A DNA stretch of 64,000 nt, taken from positions 62,001 to 126,000 of the forward strand of contig CACKSH010000001.1 in assembly GCA_902602765.1 (NCBI GenBank). Direction: 5' to 3'. This document shows, in pieces, positions 34,192 to 43,541 of the stretch. A program made the translations under genes and the position numbers. Below the pieces are notes generated by a model that was not told the origin of the DNA, searched no databases, and worked only from the letters and a program-made list of their open reading frames with translations. The stretch is from Paracoccaceae bacterium (GTDB lineage Bacteria > Pseudomonadota > Alphaproteobacteria > Rhodobacterales > Rhodobacteraceae). Position 1 is the first letter of the stretch. The number at the start of each line of letters is the position of its first letter.

Positions 34192-35853
34192 ATGGCTATC
34201 GGTGGTAAAATTTTAATAGATTGCCTTCTAGCTCATGGTGCTAAAAGGGGATTTGGGATTCCTGGTGAAAGCTACTTAGCAGTTCTGGATGCGCTTTACG
34301 ATAAAAAGGAAGATTTTGATTTCATTCTTTGCAGAAACGAGGGCGGCGCTTCTTTTATGGCTTCCGCCTACGGTAAACTTACGCAGGAGCCAGGTCTGTG
34401 TTTCGTAACTCGGGGACCGGGGGCCATGAATGCTGCTATTGGAGTGCATACGGCTAAGCAAGATAGTTCTCCAATGATTTTGTTTGTTGGTCAGGTTGGG
34501 ATCAAGATGAAAGGGCGCGAAGCGTTCCAAGAAATCGATTATGAGACCGCATTTAAAGATATAGGTAAATGGACCGTAGAAATAAATGATGTTGATAGGA
34601 TACCGGAAATTATCTCTCGAGCTTGGGTTACTGCAATTTCTGGGCGACCTGGGCCTGTAGTGGTGGCGTTGCCTGAAAATATTTTAACTCAAGAGTCGAG
34701 TGCTTCTGTTTTAACTAAAGCCATTTTTGTCGAAAATGCTGTTCCCTCCAGTGCGTCGATCGACAATGTAGACAGATTACTTAGTGAGTGTAACCGGCCA
34801 TTGATAATAATAGGTGGGAGCACTTGGGATGAATCAGGTCAAGATGCATTGAAAGATTTTGCTGAAACTTCACGGATTCCAGTGATTGCTGCTTTCAGGT
34901 ATCAAGATCAATTTGATAATTTTTCAAACTCATTTTGTGGTGAGGCAGGTGTTGGAATGCCCGCACATGTCCGCGAGTTAATCAAAAAGAGTGACTTGAT
35001 ACTGGCAATAAACATAAGATTTGGTGAAATGACAACCGATGCTTATAGCCTTTTGGACGTCCCAGTGCCTAGTCAAAAATTAATTCATGTTCACACCTCA
35101 GTAAATGAGTTGGGAAAAATATATCAGCCAGATATCGCCATACAGGCTAATCCAAATGAGTTTTCAAAATGCCTGAAGAGGGTCTCGGGTCGTTGGGATA
35201 CTTGGTTTTCCAATGCTCGAGAGAACTATTTAGCTAGCTTGGTAGCTCCTGAACAACCTTCTGATGTAGATATGGGCATAGTAATGAATCACTTACAAAA
35301 GGTTCTACCCTCGGATGTAATTATTACAAACGGTGCTGGAAATTTTGCTGTTTGGCCAAATAAGTTTTTTCAATTTGGTGCTGGCTCGCGTTTACTAGCT
35401 CCGCAAAGTGGAGCTATGGGGTATGGTGTTCCCGCGGCTATTGCAGCTAAAGCTGCCTTTCCTGACAGAACAGTAATCTGCTTTGCTGGAGATGGGGACT
35501 TCCAAATGACTTGTCAGGAGCTGGCAACAGCTGCTCAAGCGCAGATATTTCCTATAATTTTAATAGTAAATAACGCAACGTATGGCACTATACGAGTTCA
35601 TCAGGAAAAAAATTATCCAGGACGTGTAAGCTGCACCGATATTATAAATCCAGATTTTATCGGATTAGCGCAATCCTTTGGTTTTTTGGGTATTAGCGTT
35701 AAGACTACCGATGAATTTTCTGCTGCTTTTAGCCAAGCACTAAGTTCTGAAAATGGGGCGGTTTTAGATCTGCATGTTTCTTCTGAGTCTTTAGTGCCGA
35801 GACAATCTTTAAGTGAAATAAGACAGATGGCTCTAAATAACCAGACAGGTTAA
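34192..35853 (+). CDS. ThDP-dependent acetolactate-synthase-like enzyme
   Basis: A thiamine-diphosphate enzyme of 553 residues in three domains. The catalytic Glu is in CRNEGGASFMA (about residue 51), the central domain spans about residues 190-320, and the ThDP/metal motif is GDGDFQMT...VNNATYG (about residues 431-462). Sequence resembles acetolactate synthase large subunits, but no small subunit is near and it lies between two amine-oxidising flavoproteins. A 2-oxo-acid decarboxylase or carboligase working on a catabolic intermediate is more likely than valine synthesis. Confidence 0.82.
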   Translation: MAIGGKILIDCLLAHGAKRGFGIPGESYLAVLDALYDKKEDFDFILCRNEGGASFMASAYGKLTQEPGLCFVTRGPGAMNAAIGVHTAKQDSSPMILFVGQVGIKMKGREAFQEIDYETAFKDIGKWTVEINDVDRIPEIISRAWVTAISGRPGPVVVALPENILTQESSASVLTKAIFVENAVPSSASIDNVDRLLSECNRPLIIIGGSTWDESGQDALKDFAETSRIPVIAAFRYQDQFDNFSNSFCGEAGVGMPAHVRELIKKSDLILAINIRFGEMTTDAYSLLDVPVPSQKLIHVHTSVNELGKIYQPDIAIQANPNEFSKCLKRVSGRWDTWFSNARENYLASLVAPEQPSDVDMGIVMNHLQKVLPSDVIITNGAGNFAVWPNKFFQFGAGSRLLAPQSGAMGYGVPAAIAAKAAFPDRTVICFAGDGDFQMTCQELATAAQAQIFPIILIVNNATYGTIRVHQEKNYPGRVSCTDIINPDFIGLAQSFGFLGISVKTTDEFSAAFSQALSSENGAVLDLHVSSESLVPRQSLSEIRQMALNNQTG

Positions 35854-35881
35854 ATTTCCAGTCTCAGGGATAAGAAACAAG

Positions 35882-37087
35882 ATGGAAGAAACATTTGATG
35901 TCATTGTAATTGGTGGTGGTGTTATTGGCTGTGCTGCAGCCTATTTTTTGTCTGCTAATACTAGCTTTAACGGATCAGTTCTAGTTGTTGAGCCAGACCC
36001 GGCTCATACACATGCCTCTTCCACACTGTCTGCTTCATCACTGCGAACACAGTTTTCAAATTCATTAAACATTCAAATTAGTCAATATGGCTATGATTTT
36101 ATTTCACATTTCCATGATTTGATGTCCGTCAATGGAGACAGACCATTTTTAAAATTTCACGAAGGTGGGTATTTGTTTTTAGCAAAAAGTGATCTTCAAG
36201 TTGAGATAATGAGACAAAATAACAGCGTTCAGCTTGCAAATAATGCTGACGTTGTTCTTTGGTCAACTTCTGAACTTGCCAACGCATTTCCACACTTAAA
36301 TTCAACTGATATTAAATTGGCGTCCTATGGGAAATCTGGGGAGGGTTGGTTTGACAACGTGGGCTTTTTGAATGGGTTTAAAAGAAAAGCACAAGATTTA
36401 GGTGCAAAATTTTTGAAAGATGAAGTGGTAGGTTTTAATAAAAACAAGAAAGTGCTTGAATCTATTAATCTGAAGTCAGGTAAAAAAATCTGCTCTGGGC
36501 ATTTTGTTAATGCTACCGGTGCGAGGGCGGCTGAAATAGCTGGTTATGCGGGAATTGATGTGCCGGTTGCTCCAAGGAAGAGAACAGTTTTTGTCTTTGA
36601 TTGTGCAAATTCTCCACAAGGTTCTGCGTCTGTAAATAATGGTGCGTTACCGCTTATGGTTGATAATTCAGGTGTTTATTGCAGACCCGAGGGAAGTTTT
36701 TTTATAAGTGGTTGCGTGCCTAAAAATGACGTTGATGTAGATTATAACGACTTTACCCCAAATTACTGTGAATTTGACGATATTATTTGGCCAGCTTTAG
36801 CTAACAGGTCAAAATATTTTGAAGCAATAAAGGTAAAAAATTATTGGGCCGGTCATTATGCTTACAATATTTTTGATCAAAATATGATCTTGGGATGCCA
36901 CCCTGAAGTTAAAAACTTTTATTTTGCAAATGGCTTTTCTGGCCATGGTTTGCAGCAAGCTCCAGCAACTGGCAGAGCTTTATCAGAGTTAATAATTCAT
37001 GGGGCTTTTCGATCATTAGATCTATCTCCATTTTGTTTTGATAGAATTCTCGAAAAAAAACCATTTTTAGAAAAAGCTATAGTATAA
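35882..37087 (+). CDS. DAO-type FAD-dependent amine oxidoreductase
   Basis: An FAD enzyme of 401 residues of the glycine/D-amino acid oxidase family. FAD-binding motif is VIVIGGGVIGCAAAYFLS (about residues 7-24). HASSTLSASSLRTQFS is the segment that contacts the isoalloxazine, and NGFSGHGLQQAPATGRALSE is the C-terminal FAD motif. It lacks the GcvT domain of the 31721 enzyme and follows the ThDP gene after 28 bases. It likely oxidises a secondary amine or amino acid made from the cluster's substrate. Confidence 0.87.
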   Translation: MEETFDVIVIGGGVIGCAAAYFLSANTSFNGSVLVVEPDPAHTHASSTLSASSLRTQFSNSLNIQISQYGYDFISHFHDLMSVNGDRPFLKFHEGGYLFLAKSDLQVEIMRQNNSVQLANNADVVLWSTSELANAFPHLNSTDIKLASYGKSGEGWFDNVGFLNGFKRKAQDLGAKFLKDEVVGFNKNKKVLESINLKSGKKICSGHFVNATGARAAEIAGYAGIDVPVAPRKRTVFVFDCANSPQGSASVNNGALPLMVDNSGVYCRPEGSFFISGCVPKNDVDVDYNDFTPNYCEFDDIIWPALANRSKYFEAIKVKNYWAGHYAYNIFDQNMILGCHPEVKNFYFANGFSGHGLQQAPATGRALSELIIHGAFRSLDLSPFCFDRILEKKPFLEKAIV

Positions 37088-37252
37088 ATTCTATAAATTA
37101 TATTTGTGATACAGCACATTTGAACTTAAAATTTTAGTCTTACCTCGTTGACGGTATTAAATATTTATGGTTAGCCTTTAACCCATAATTAAAGGGTTGA
37201 AATTAAGTTCAATTAAGTTTGTACTTGCAACTTAGTAAAGGGAGATAAATTT

Positions 37253-38449
37253 ATGAAAAAATTTTTAATCGGAACTGCGTTAGCAACCTCAGTTGCGGCT
37301 TCAGCTTTCGCCGGCGGACATGGTAAAGAGGTCACAATTGGTGTCTTTTTAGGTTTTACAGGTCCTATCGAATCTATGGTCGCAGAAATGGGGCCAGGAG
37401 CAGAGTTTGCTATTAGTGAAGTAAATGAGAGTGGAGCACTACTAGATAGTGCAAAAGTTACTGCAATAAGAGCGGATACAACTTGTATCGACTCTGGAGC
37501 AGCTCAAGCAGCGATCGAGCGGCTTATTACTGCTGATGGCGTAGATGGAGTTGTTGGCGGTGATTGTTCTGGGGTTACCGGAGCTGCATTGATGAATGTA
37601 GCACTTCCAAATGGCATGGTGATGGTTTCTCCATCAGCCACCAGCCCAGGCCTTTCTCACAATAATAATGAGGACAAGGGTTTGTTTTTTAGAACTGCTC
37701 CATCAGACGCACGGCAAGGTGTAGTGATGACAGAGGTTCTTATGGACCAAGGTATAAAGTCTGTGGCTGTCACATACACCAATAATGACTATGGAAAAGG
37801 TTTAGCAGATGCTTTCCAATCAGCTTACGAAGCAGCGGGTGGTACGATAACCATTAATGCCCCACATGAAGAAGGCAAAGCTGATTACTCATCAGAAGTT
37901 GCTGCTCTAGCTTCGGCAGGCGGAGAAAGGCTAGTTGTGGCAGGTTATGTAGATCAGGGTGGTGGAGCAATTATTCAAGCCTCTCTAGACTCTGGTGCAT
38001 TTGATACATTCCATTTTCCAGATGGTATGATCAGCGATACGCTCACTAAGTTTGGCTCTGATATTGACGGATCAACTGGTCAGCATCCAGCGCCTTCTAC
38101 TGAACTAGCTGATAGCTTTACGGCTCTAGTGGGCGGTGCTTTTAATGCTACCTCACCATTTGTCCCTGAGTCATACGATGCAGCAGCGTTAATTATGCTC
38201 GCTATGCAAGCTGCTGATTCAAAAGACCCAGCAGATTATAAAGATCACATAATGAAGGTTGCAAACGCACCTGGTACTAAAATTGGTGCTGGTGAGCTAG
38301 CAAAAGGTCTAGAAATTTTGCGTGGTGGCGGGGATATCGATTATGTAGGCGCTTCAGGTGTTGAGCTGATCGGACCAGGAGAAGCTTCCGGTACCTACCG
38401 TGAAGTAGTAATGAAAGGCGGAGAAGCCACGACAGTTGCTTTCCGATAA
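37253..38449 (+). CDS. Liv-type ABC importer binding protein
   Basis: A periplasmic type I binding protein of 398 residues. Signal peptide: MKKFLIG...ASAFAGG. The Peripla_BP_6 fold is visible as VTIGVFLGFTGPIESM, VVGGDCSGVTGAAL and VAVTYTNNDYGKGLAD. Such proteins bind amino acids, amides or amines; the metal-like clue to substrate is absent. It leads the five-gene importer. A hairpin follows at 38476-38498. The AAGGGAGA site upstream is strong, fitting the high expression expected of a binding protein. Confidence 0.92.
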   Translation: MKKFLIGTALATSVAASAFAGGHGKEVTIGVFLGFTGPIESMVAEMGPGAEFAISEVNESGALLDSAKVTAIRADTTCIDSGAAQAAIERLITADGVDGVVGGDCSGVTGAALMNVALPNGMVMVSPSATSPGLSHNNNEDKGLFFRTAPSDARQGVVMTEVLMDQGIKSVAVTYTNNDYGKGLADAFQSAYEAAGGTITINAPHEEGKADYSSEVAALASAGGERLVVAGYVDQGGGAIIQASLDSGAFDTFHFPDGMISDTLTKFGSDIDGSTGQHPAPSTELADSFTALVGGAFNATSPFVPESYDAAALIMLAMQAADSKDPADYKDHIMKVANAPGTKIGAGELAKGLEILRGGGDIDYVGASGVELIGPGEASGTYREVVMKGGEATTVAFR

Positions 38450-38475
38450 TTCTTATTAATATTTAGGTATTTATG

Positions 38476-38498
38476 CAGCCCGGTAATAAGCCGGGCTG
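38476..38498 (+). terminator. Intercistronic hairpin after binding-protein gene
   Basis: A perfect 8-bp stem CAGCCCGG/CCGGGCTG with a 7-nt loop, followed by TATTGTTTATT. It stands between the binding-protein gene and the first ATPase and probably lowers expression of the downstream membrane genes. Confidence 0.7.
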
Positions 38499-38534
38499 TA
38501 TTGTTTATTAGGATTATTTCTAAGGACAATACTG

Positions 38535-39320
38535 TTGATCGAAATTCAAGATTTACACAAGCATTTTGGCGGCTTTCATGCTGTGGATGGTGTCTCATTA
38601 ACAATAGAACAAGGGTCCATTACAGGTTTAATTGGCCCAAATGGTGCAGGAAAGACTACACTATTTAACGCTATTGCCGGTTTGCATAAACCAACTAATG
38701 GTAAAGTACTGCTTGGTGGAGAGGACATTACAGGTCTAGCTCCTCATCAATTATTTCACAAAGGTGTAATGAGAACTTTTCAAATAGCTCATGAATTTGC
38801 TTCAATGTCATGCCGTGAAAACCTTATGATGGTACCATCTAATCAATTTGGGGAAACGTTATGGAATACCTGGTTTGGTAGGAGGCGAATTGCCGATCAG
38901 GAAAGAGCTTTGACCGCAAAGGCTGACGAAGTTTTAGAATTTTTGACTATATCCCATTTGTCTGATGAGAAAGCTGGTCAAGTTTCTGGAGGGCAAAAAA
39001 AATTACTTGAATTGGGTCGGACCATGATGGTTGATGCAAAAATTGTTTTTCTTGATGAAGTTGGAGCTGGGGTAAATCGAACTTTATTAAACACAATTGC
39101 AGACGCCATAAAGCGTTTAAACAAAGAAAGAGGCTATACTTTCGTTGTCATTGAACACGATATGGATTTTATAGAGAAGCTTTGCGATCCAGTTATATGT
39201 ATGGCCGAGGGCAAAGTGCTAGCACACGGCTCTTTAGCAGAGATAAAAAATAATGAGCACGTTATAGAAGCTTATTTAGGAACTGGACTCAAGAACAAAG
39301 AGAAGAATGTTGTGCAATGA
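38535..39320 (+). CDS. Liv-type ABC importer ATPase, LivG-like
   Basis: The LivG-type ATPase, 261 residues, starting at TTG 38535. Walker A is GPNGAGKTTLF, signature VSGGQKKLLELG, Walker B IVFLDEVGAGV and the H-loop VIEHDMDFIE. The switch from the usual DEP to DEV in Walker B is common in this family. A C-terminal tail binds next to the membrane permease. It overlaps the next ATPase gene by 4 bases. Confidence 0.92.
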   Translation: MIEIQDLHKHFGGFHAVDGVSLTIEQGSITGLIGPNGAGKTTLFNAIAGLHKPTNGKVLLGGEDITGLAPHQLFHKGVMRTFQIAHEFASMSCRENLMMVPSNQFGETLWNTWFGRRRIADQERALTAKADEVLEFLTISHLSDEKAGQVSGGQKKLLELGRTMMVDAKIVFLDEVGAGVNRTLLNTIADAIKRLNKERGYTFVVIEHDMDFIEKLCDPVICMAEGKVLAHGSLAEIKNNEHVIEAYLGTGLKNKEKNVVQ

Positions 39321-40030
39321 GTGAACCGTACTTAGTAGGAGAGGCTATGACTGGAGGTTACGGTAACGGTCCTGATATTCTTCATGAGTGCACGGTTTCG
39401 GTCGAACCGGGTGAAATAGCCGTCATAGTAGGGCCAAATGGAGCGGGTAAGTCGACTGCCATGAAAGCTATTTTTGGTATGTTAAGTCTTGGTAAAGGGA
39501 AAGTAAAACTCAATGGCGAAGATATTTCCAAGTTATCGCCCCAAGATAGAGTTTTAAAGGGTATGGGATTTGTACCGCAAAACCAAAATATTTTTACCTC
39601 AATGACCGTCCAGGAAAATTTGGAAATGGGAGCTTTTATAAGAAAAGATGATTTTTCCGTCACAATGAATCAGGTATTCAATCTCTTCCCAATTTTACTA
39701 GAAAAACGTAATCAGTCTGCGGGAGAATTATCTGGCGGCCAAAGACAGCAAGTCGCAGTTGGCCGGGCCTTGATGACAAAGCCTTCGGTATTGATGTTAG
39801 ATGAACCGACAGCTGGTGTCTCGCCCATAGTTATGGATGAATTATTCGATAGAATTATTGATGTGGCAAAATCTGGCATTTCAATTTTAATGGTTGAACA
39901 AAATGCAAGGCAAGCTCTTGAAATTGCTCATAAAGGATTTGTGCTTGTGCAAGGACGGAACGCTTTTTCTGGCTCTGGAAAGGATTTATTGGCTGATAAA
40001 GAAGTCCGAAAATCCTTCTTGGGAGGATAG
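39317..40030 (+). CDS. Liv-type ABC importer ATPase, LivF-like
   Basis: The second ATPase of the importer, 237 residues. Walker A is GPNGAGKSTAMKA, signature LSGGQRQQVAVGRAL, Walker B VLMLDEPTAGVSP and H-loop LMVEQNARQ, the last being typical of LivF. It forms a heterodimer with the 38535 product. The permease gene starts 2 bases after its stop. Confidence 0.92.
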   Translation: MSEPYLVGEAMTGGYGNGPDILHECTVSVEPGEIAVIVGPNGAGKSTAMKAIFGMLSLGKGKVKLNGEDISKLSPQDRVLKGMGFVPQNQNIFTSMTVQENLEMGAFIRKDDFSVTMNQVFNLFPILLEKRNQSAGELSGGQRQQVAVGRALMTKPSVLMLDEPTAGVSPIVMDELFDRIIDVAKSGISILMVEQNARQALEIAHKGFVLVQGRNAFSGSGKDLLADKEVRKSFLGG

Positions 40031-40032
40031 AA

Positions 40033-41043
40033 ATGGAATTTCTGCACGCTATAATTGTTCTATCCAATTTTGTTGTAATTCCAGCAATAGCTTACGGAAG
40101 TCAGTTAGCACTAGGTGCTCTTGGCGTTACCTTGGTCTATGGAATTCTTAGGTTTTCAAATTTTGCGCACGGTGACACCATGGCATTTGGTACCATGGTA
40201 GCAATTTTATTTACTTGGTGGTTTCAAAGTATAGGCGTTTCTATTGCGCCACTTCCAACTGCACTCCTCGCATTGCCCATAGCAATCGTTGTGACTGCTG
40301 CGTTACTTTTAGGAACGGATCGAGTTGTGCTTCGGTTTTACCGAAAACAAAAGTCTGCTCCTGTCATTTTATTAATAGTTTCACTTGGAATTATGTTCGT
40401 TTACAATGGGTTAGTTCGATTTATTATTGGTGTTGGCGATCAACGTTTTTCTGACGGTGCCCGCTTCATAATTTCAGCAAGAGATTTTAAAAAGTTGACC
40501 GGTCTTGATGAGGGCTTAGCAATTAAAACAACACAGGTTATCACTGTTATTACTGCAATTTTAGTAGTGGCTATTCTGTTTTGGTTCCTTAATCGGACTA
40601 GAACTGGAAAATCTATGAGAGCTTTTTCTGACAACGAAGATCTAGCTTTGCTTTCTGGAATAAATCCCGAGCGGGTTGTTCTATATACATGGCTAATTGT
40701 TGCTGCTCTTGCCACAATAGCAGGTACCTTATATGGCCTTGATAAAAGTTTTAAACCATTCGTGTATTTCCAATTATTATTACCGATATTTGCTGCTGCA
40801 ATAGTAGGTGGTTTGGGAAATCCGCTCGGTGCGATTGCCGGTGGCTTTTTAATAGCATTCTCTGAGGTATTTATTACTTATGCATGGAAAAAGGTTTTAA
40901 TGTATACACTTCCAGAACAATTTGCACCGAGCGGATTAATGCAATTGCTTGCAACTGAATATAAATTTGCTGTTAGTTTTGCTATCTTATTGGTGGTGCT
41001 TCTTTTCAAGCCAACCGGGCTTTTTAAGGGTAAATCATTATGA
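40033..41043 (+). CDS. Liv-type ABC importer permease, LivH-like
   Basis: An inner-membrane permease of 336 residues with about eight hydrophobic segments. Family signature near the N-terminus is VTLVYGILRFSNFAHGD, and the C-terminal half contains the conserved AAIVGGLGNPLGAIAGG. It pairs with the LivM-like protein, with which it overlaps by 4 bases. It forms the membrane path of the importer. Confidence 0.92.
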   Translation: MEFLHAIIVLSNFVVIPAIAYGSQLALGALGVTLVYGILRFSNFAHGDTMAFGTMVAILFTWWFQSIGVSIAPLPTALLALPIAIVVTAALLLGTDRVVLRFYRKQKSAPVILLIVSLGIMFVYNGLVRFIIGVGDQRFSDGARFIISARDFKKLTGLDEGLAIKTTQVITVITAILVVAILFWFLNRTRTGKSMRAFSDNEDLALLSGINPERVVLYTWLIVAALATIAGTLYGLDKSFKPFVYFQLLLPIFAAAIVGGLGNPLGAIAGGFLIAFSEVFITYAWKKVLMYTLPEQFAPSGLMQLLATEYKFAVSFAILLVVLLFKPTGLFKGKSL

Positions 41044-42344
41044 ATGAAAATATTAAAACTTATTTTTTGTTTTCGGCCGTCTTTTTGTTAATTGTAATTA
41101 CTGGTTTTGTTCAAAGTTGGAACTCAGCCCTATTTATCTTGAACATGGGGTTAATCAGTGCGGTCATGTCTCTTGGGGTTAATCTGCAGTGGGGAATTGC
41201 TGGACTTCTTAATGTCGGCATCATGGGGTTTGTAGGACTTGGAGGTCTAGCTACTGTTTTGGTTGCTATGCAGCCGGTACCTGAGGCTTGGAATGCAGGC
41301 GGTACCCGCATTTTGCTTGGATTAATTTTTGGTGTTGTAACGATCGCTCTATCTGTTCTGATATATAAAAAAATAAAAAATGCTAGCTGGCGATTTATTT
41401 CAATTTCAATTTTCTTAATCAGTGGTTTTTTCATTTATAAAAGTATTCTTACTCCCGGCGTGATTGCCGTTGAAGCAGTAAATCCAGCCGCAACAGGTTA
41501 CTTGGGAGGATTAGGATTGCCGGTGCTGTTTGCTTGGCCTGTGGGCGGGTTATTGGCTGCTGGTGCTGCATGGATAATTGGGAAAACGGCACTTGGACTA
41601 AGATCGGACTATTTAGCCATAGCAACCTTAGGAATATCTGAGATAATAATTGCAATACTGAGAAATGAAGATTGGATGACACGTGGTGTCAAAAATGTTG
41701 CTGGAATTCCTAGGCCCGTTCCATATGAAATTGATTTGCAGGCAAGCGAGGATTTTGTAAACAGAGCTGCTAATTTTGGATTGGATCCAACTACTGCTTC
41801 AACTTTATTTGTTAAGATTGCCTACGCGGGTTTGTTCGGTTTAGTGCTTCTTTTGTTAGTGTGGTTTTCCCAACGAGCTCTCAAAAGTCCTTGGGGCAGG
41901 ATGATGAGGGCGATAAGAGATAATGAAACTGCAGCAGAAGCTATGGGTAAAGATATTAAATCTAGACATTTGCAAATCTTTATCCTCGGCTCTGCTGTGT
42001 GTGGAATAGCTGGAGCAATGATGACTACTTTAGATGCGCAGTTAACACCTGGCGCATATCAGCCACTACGTTTTACCTTCCTAATATGGGTAATGGTGAT
42101 TGTTGGAGGGTCTGGAAGTAACTTAGGCTCGATTTTAGGTGGTTTTTTAGTATGGTTCCTATGGGTGCAAGTTGAACCGATCGGTTACTGGTTGGTTGAT
42201 CTCATAACTGCACCTATGGATCCTGACAGTCCTATTCGATTGCATTTATTAGACAGTGTTGCTCAAATGCGTTTATTAACAATGGGTTTGTTCCTACTCT
42301 TAATGTTGAGATTTTATCCACGTGGTATGATACCTGAAAAGTAA
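41040..42344 (+). CDS. Liv-type ABC importer permease, LivM-like
   Basis: The second permease, 434 residues, with about ten hydrophobic segments. Recognisable family segments are LGVNLQWGIAGLLNVG and LRSDYLAIATLGISEIII, with the EAA-like loop RAIRDNETAAEAMGKD and the conserved MVIVGGSGSNLGSILGG near the C-terminus. It is long for LivM because of an insertion around residues 95-150 with an extra hydrophobic pair. It is the last gene of the importer operon and ends 21 bases from the convergent regulator. Confidence 0.92.
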   Translation: MNENIKTYFLFSAVFLLIVITGFVQSWNSALFILNMGLISAVMSLGVNLQWGIAGLLNVGIMGFVGLGGLATVLVAMQPVPEAWNAGGTRILLGLIFGVVTIALSVLIYKKIKNASWRFISISIFLISGFFIYKSILTPGVIAVEAVNPAATGYLGGLGLPVLFAWPVGGLLAAGAAWIIGKTALGLRSDYLAIATLGISEIIIAILRNEDWMTRGVKNVAGIPRPVPYEIDLQASEDFVNRAANFGLDPTTASTLFVKIAYAGLFGLVLLLLVWFSQRALKSPWGRMMRAIRDNETAAEAMGKDIKSRHLQIFILGSAVCGIAGAMMTTLDAQLTPGAYQPLRFTFLIWVMVIVGGSGSNLGSILGGFLVWFLWVQVEPIGYWLVDLITAPMDPDSPIRLHLLDSVAQMRLLTMGLFLLLMLRFYPRGMIPEK

Positions 42345-42365
42345 TTTTCACTCAGAACCCAGATA

Positions 42366-43376
42366 TTAAATTACATTTCTTGAGGATTTTGATCCTCGTT
42401 CTCTGTACGGAGTTGTGTCATAATGTGTTCTATAACATTTCGAGAAATGAGATGGCGACGCAAAACCACACGCCAATGCTACATTAATTACGCTCATATC
42501 TGTCTGCATTAAAAGGTTTCGAGCTTTTTGAAGTCTCAATTCCATATAGTAACGCTTTGGACTCCTATCTAAATACCGTCTGAATAATCTCTCGAGCTGG
42601 CGGGTAGACATCGAAACATCTTTCGCAAGAACTGAGGGACTAATTGGTTCTTCTATATTCTTTTCCATCATTTGTATAACTAGGCTCAGCTTTGGGTGTC
42701 TAACGCCTATTCTTGTCGGCACAGAAAGCCGCTGACTATCTTGATCCGTTCTGATTGAACTATAAATCATTTGATCCGCTACAGCGTTAGCCAATTCTTC
42801 CCCATGGTCATCAGCAATTATTTTTAGGAATAAATCTATGGAAGATGTTCCCCCGGCGGTCGTCATACGATTACCATCGATTATAAAAACGGATTTTGTA
42901 AGATTTACCTCTACAAACTCTTCAGAAAAACTATCTTGATTTTCCCAATGAGTGGTTGCACGTTTTCCATCTAGTATACCTGCTCTGGCTAGTGTGAAGG
43001 CTGCAGTGCACAAACCACCAATTTTTAATCCGCGTCGGGTTTCTTTACGGATCCAATTTAAAATAGGTTTTGTGGTTGTCTCACTTATATTTATACCACC
43101 ACAAACCATAATTGTATCGTCGCGATGTAAATCAATAAGATTATTATCAACATTAAAAGAAGTGCCCGCTGAGCATGACACTGGATTACCATCCTCACTT
43201 AAAAACAACCAACTATAGATTGTTTTATCGGACATTCTATTAGCAATTCTCAGTGCATCTACGGCTGATGCAAACGACAGTAATGTAAAATCTTTCATTA
43301 AAAGAAAAGCGAAACGACGAGGTATGTTATCAGGTGCATCGATATCTATTATTACTTTTTCGTCTTGAAGATTCAT
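42366..43376 (-). CDS. GlxA-type AraC regulator (DJ-1/PfpI + HTH)
   Basis: A transcription regulator of about 336 residues. An N-terminal DJ-1/PfpI-like sensor domain (about residues 10-190) contains GGLCTAAFTLARAG, and a C-terminal AraC double HTH (about 225-325) contains SMSTRQLERLFRRYLD and ACGFASPSHFSKCYR. Relatives such as GbdR control glycine betaine, carnitine or dimethylglycine breakdown. ATG 43376 is preferred to the TTG at 43394. Its position beside the importer operon suggests it controls the 31.7-42.3 kb cluster. Confidence 0.87.
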   Translation of the reverse strand: MNLQDEKVIIDIDAPDNIPRRFAFLLMKDFTLLSFASAVDALRIANRMSDKTIYSWLFLSEDGNPVSCSAGTSFNVDNNLIDLHRDDTIMVCGGINISETTTKPILNWIRKETRRGLKIGGLCTAAFTLARAGILDGKRATTHWENQDSFSEEFVEVNLTKSVFIIDGNRMTTAGGTSSIDLFLKIIADDHGEELANAVADQMIYSSIRTDQDSQRLSVPTRIGVRHPKLSLVIQMMEKNIEEPISPSVLAKDVSMSTRQLERLFRRYLDRSPKRYYMELRLQKARNLLMQTDMSVINVALACGFASPSHFSKCYRTHYDTTPYRERGSKSSRNVI

Positions 43377-43541
43377 GACTATAGCCTGACACAACTAAAT
43401 TCTAATCTTAAAGATTAGTACCTAAAAATACCTTGTGCGTTTTTTTAACAACGTCAAGACATTTCAGCTGAGTGGTATGGTTCTTTTTCAAAAATTTTAT
43501 TATAAGTTATGGTTATGACATTTTTTTAAAAGGAGTCTGGG

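Noticed and set aside
34192-35853. Biosynthetic acetolactate synthase (ilvB)
   Set aside because: No small regulatory subunit follows and the gene lies between amine-oxidising flavoproteins and an importer.
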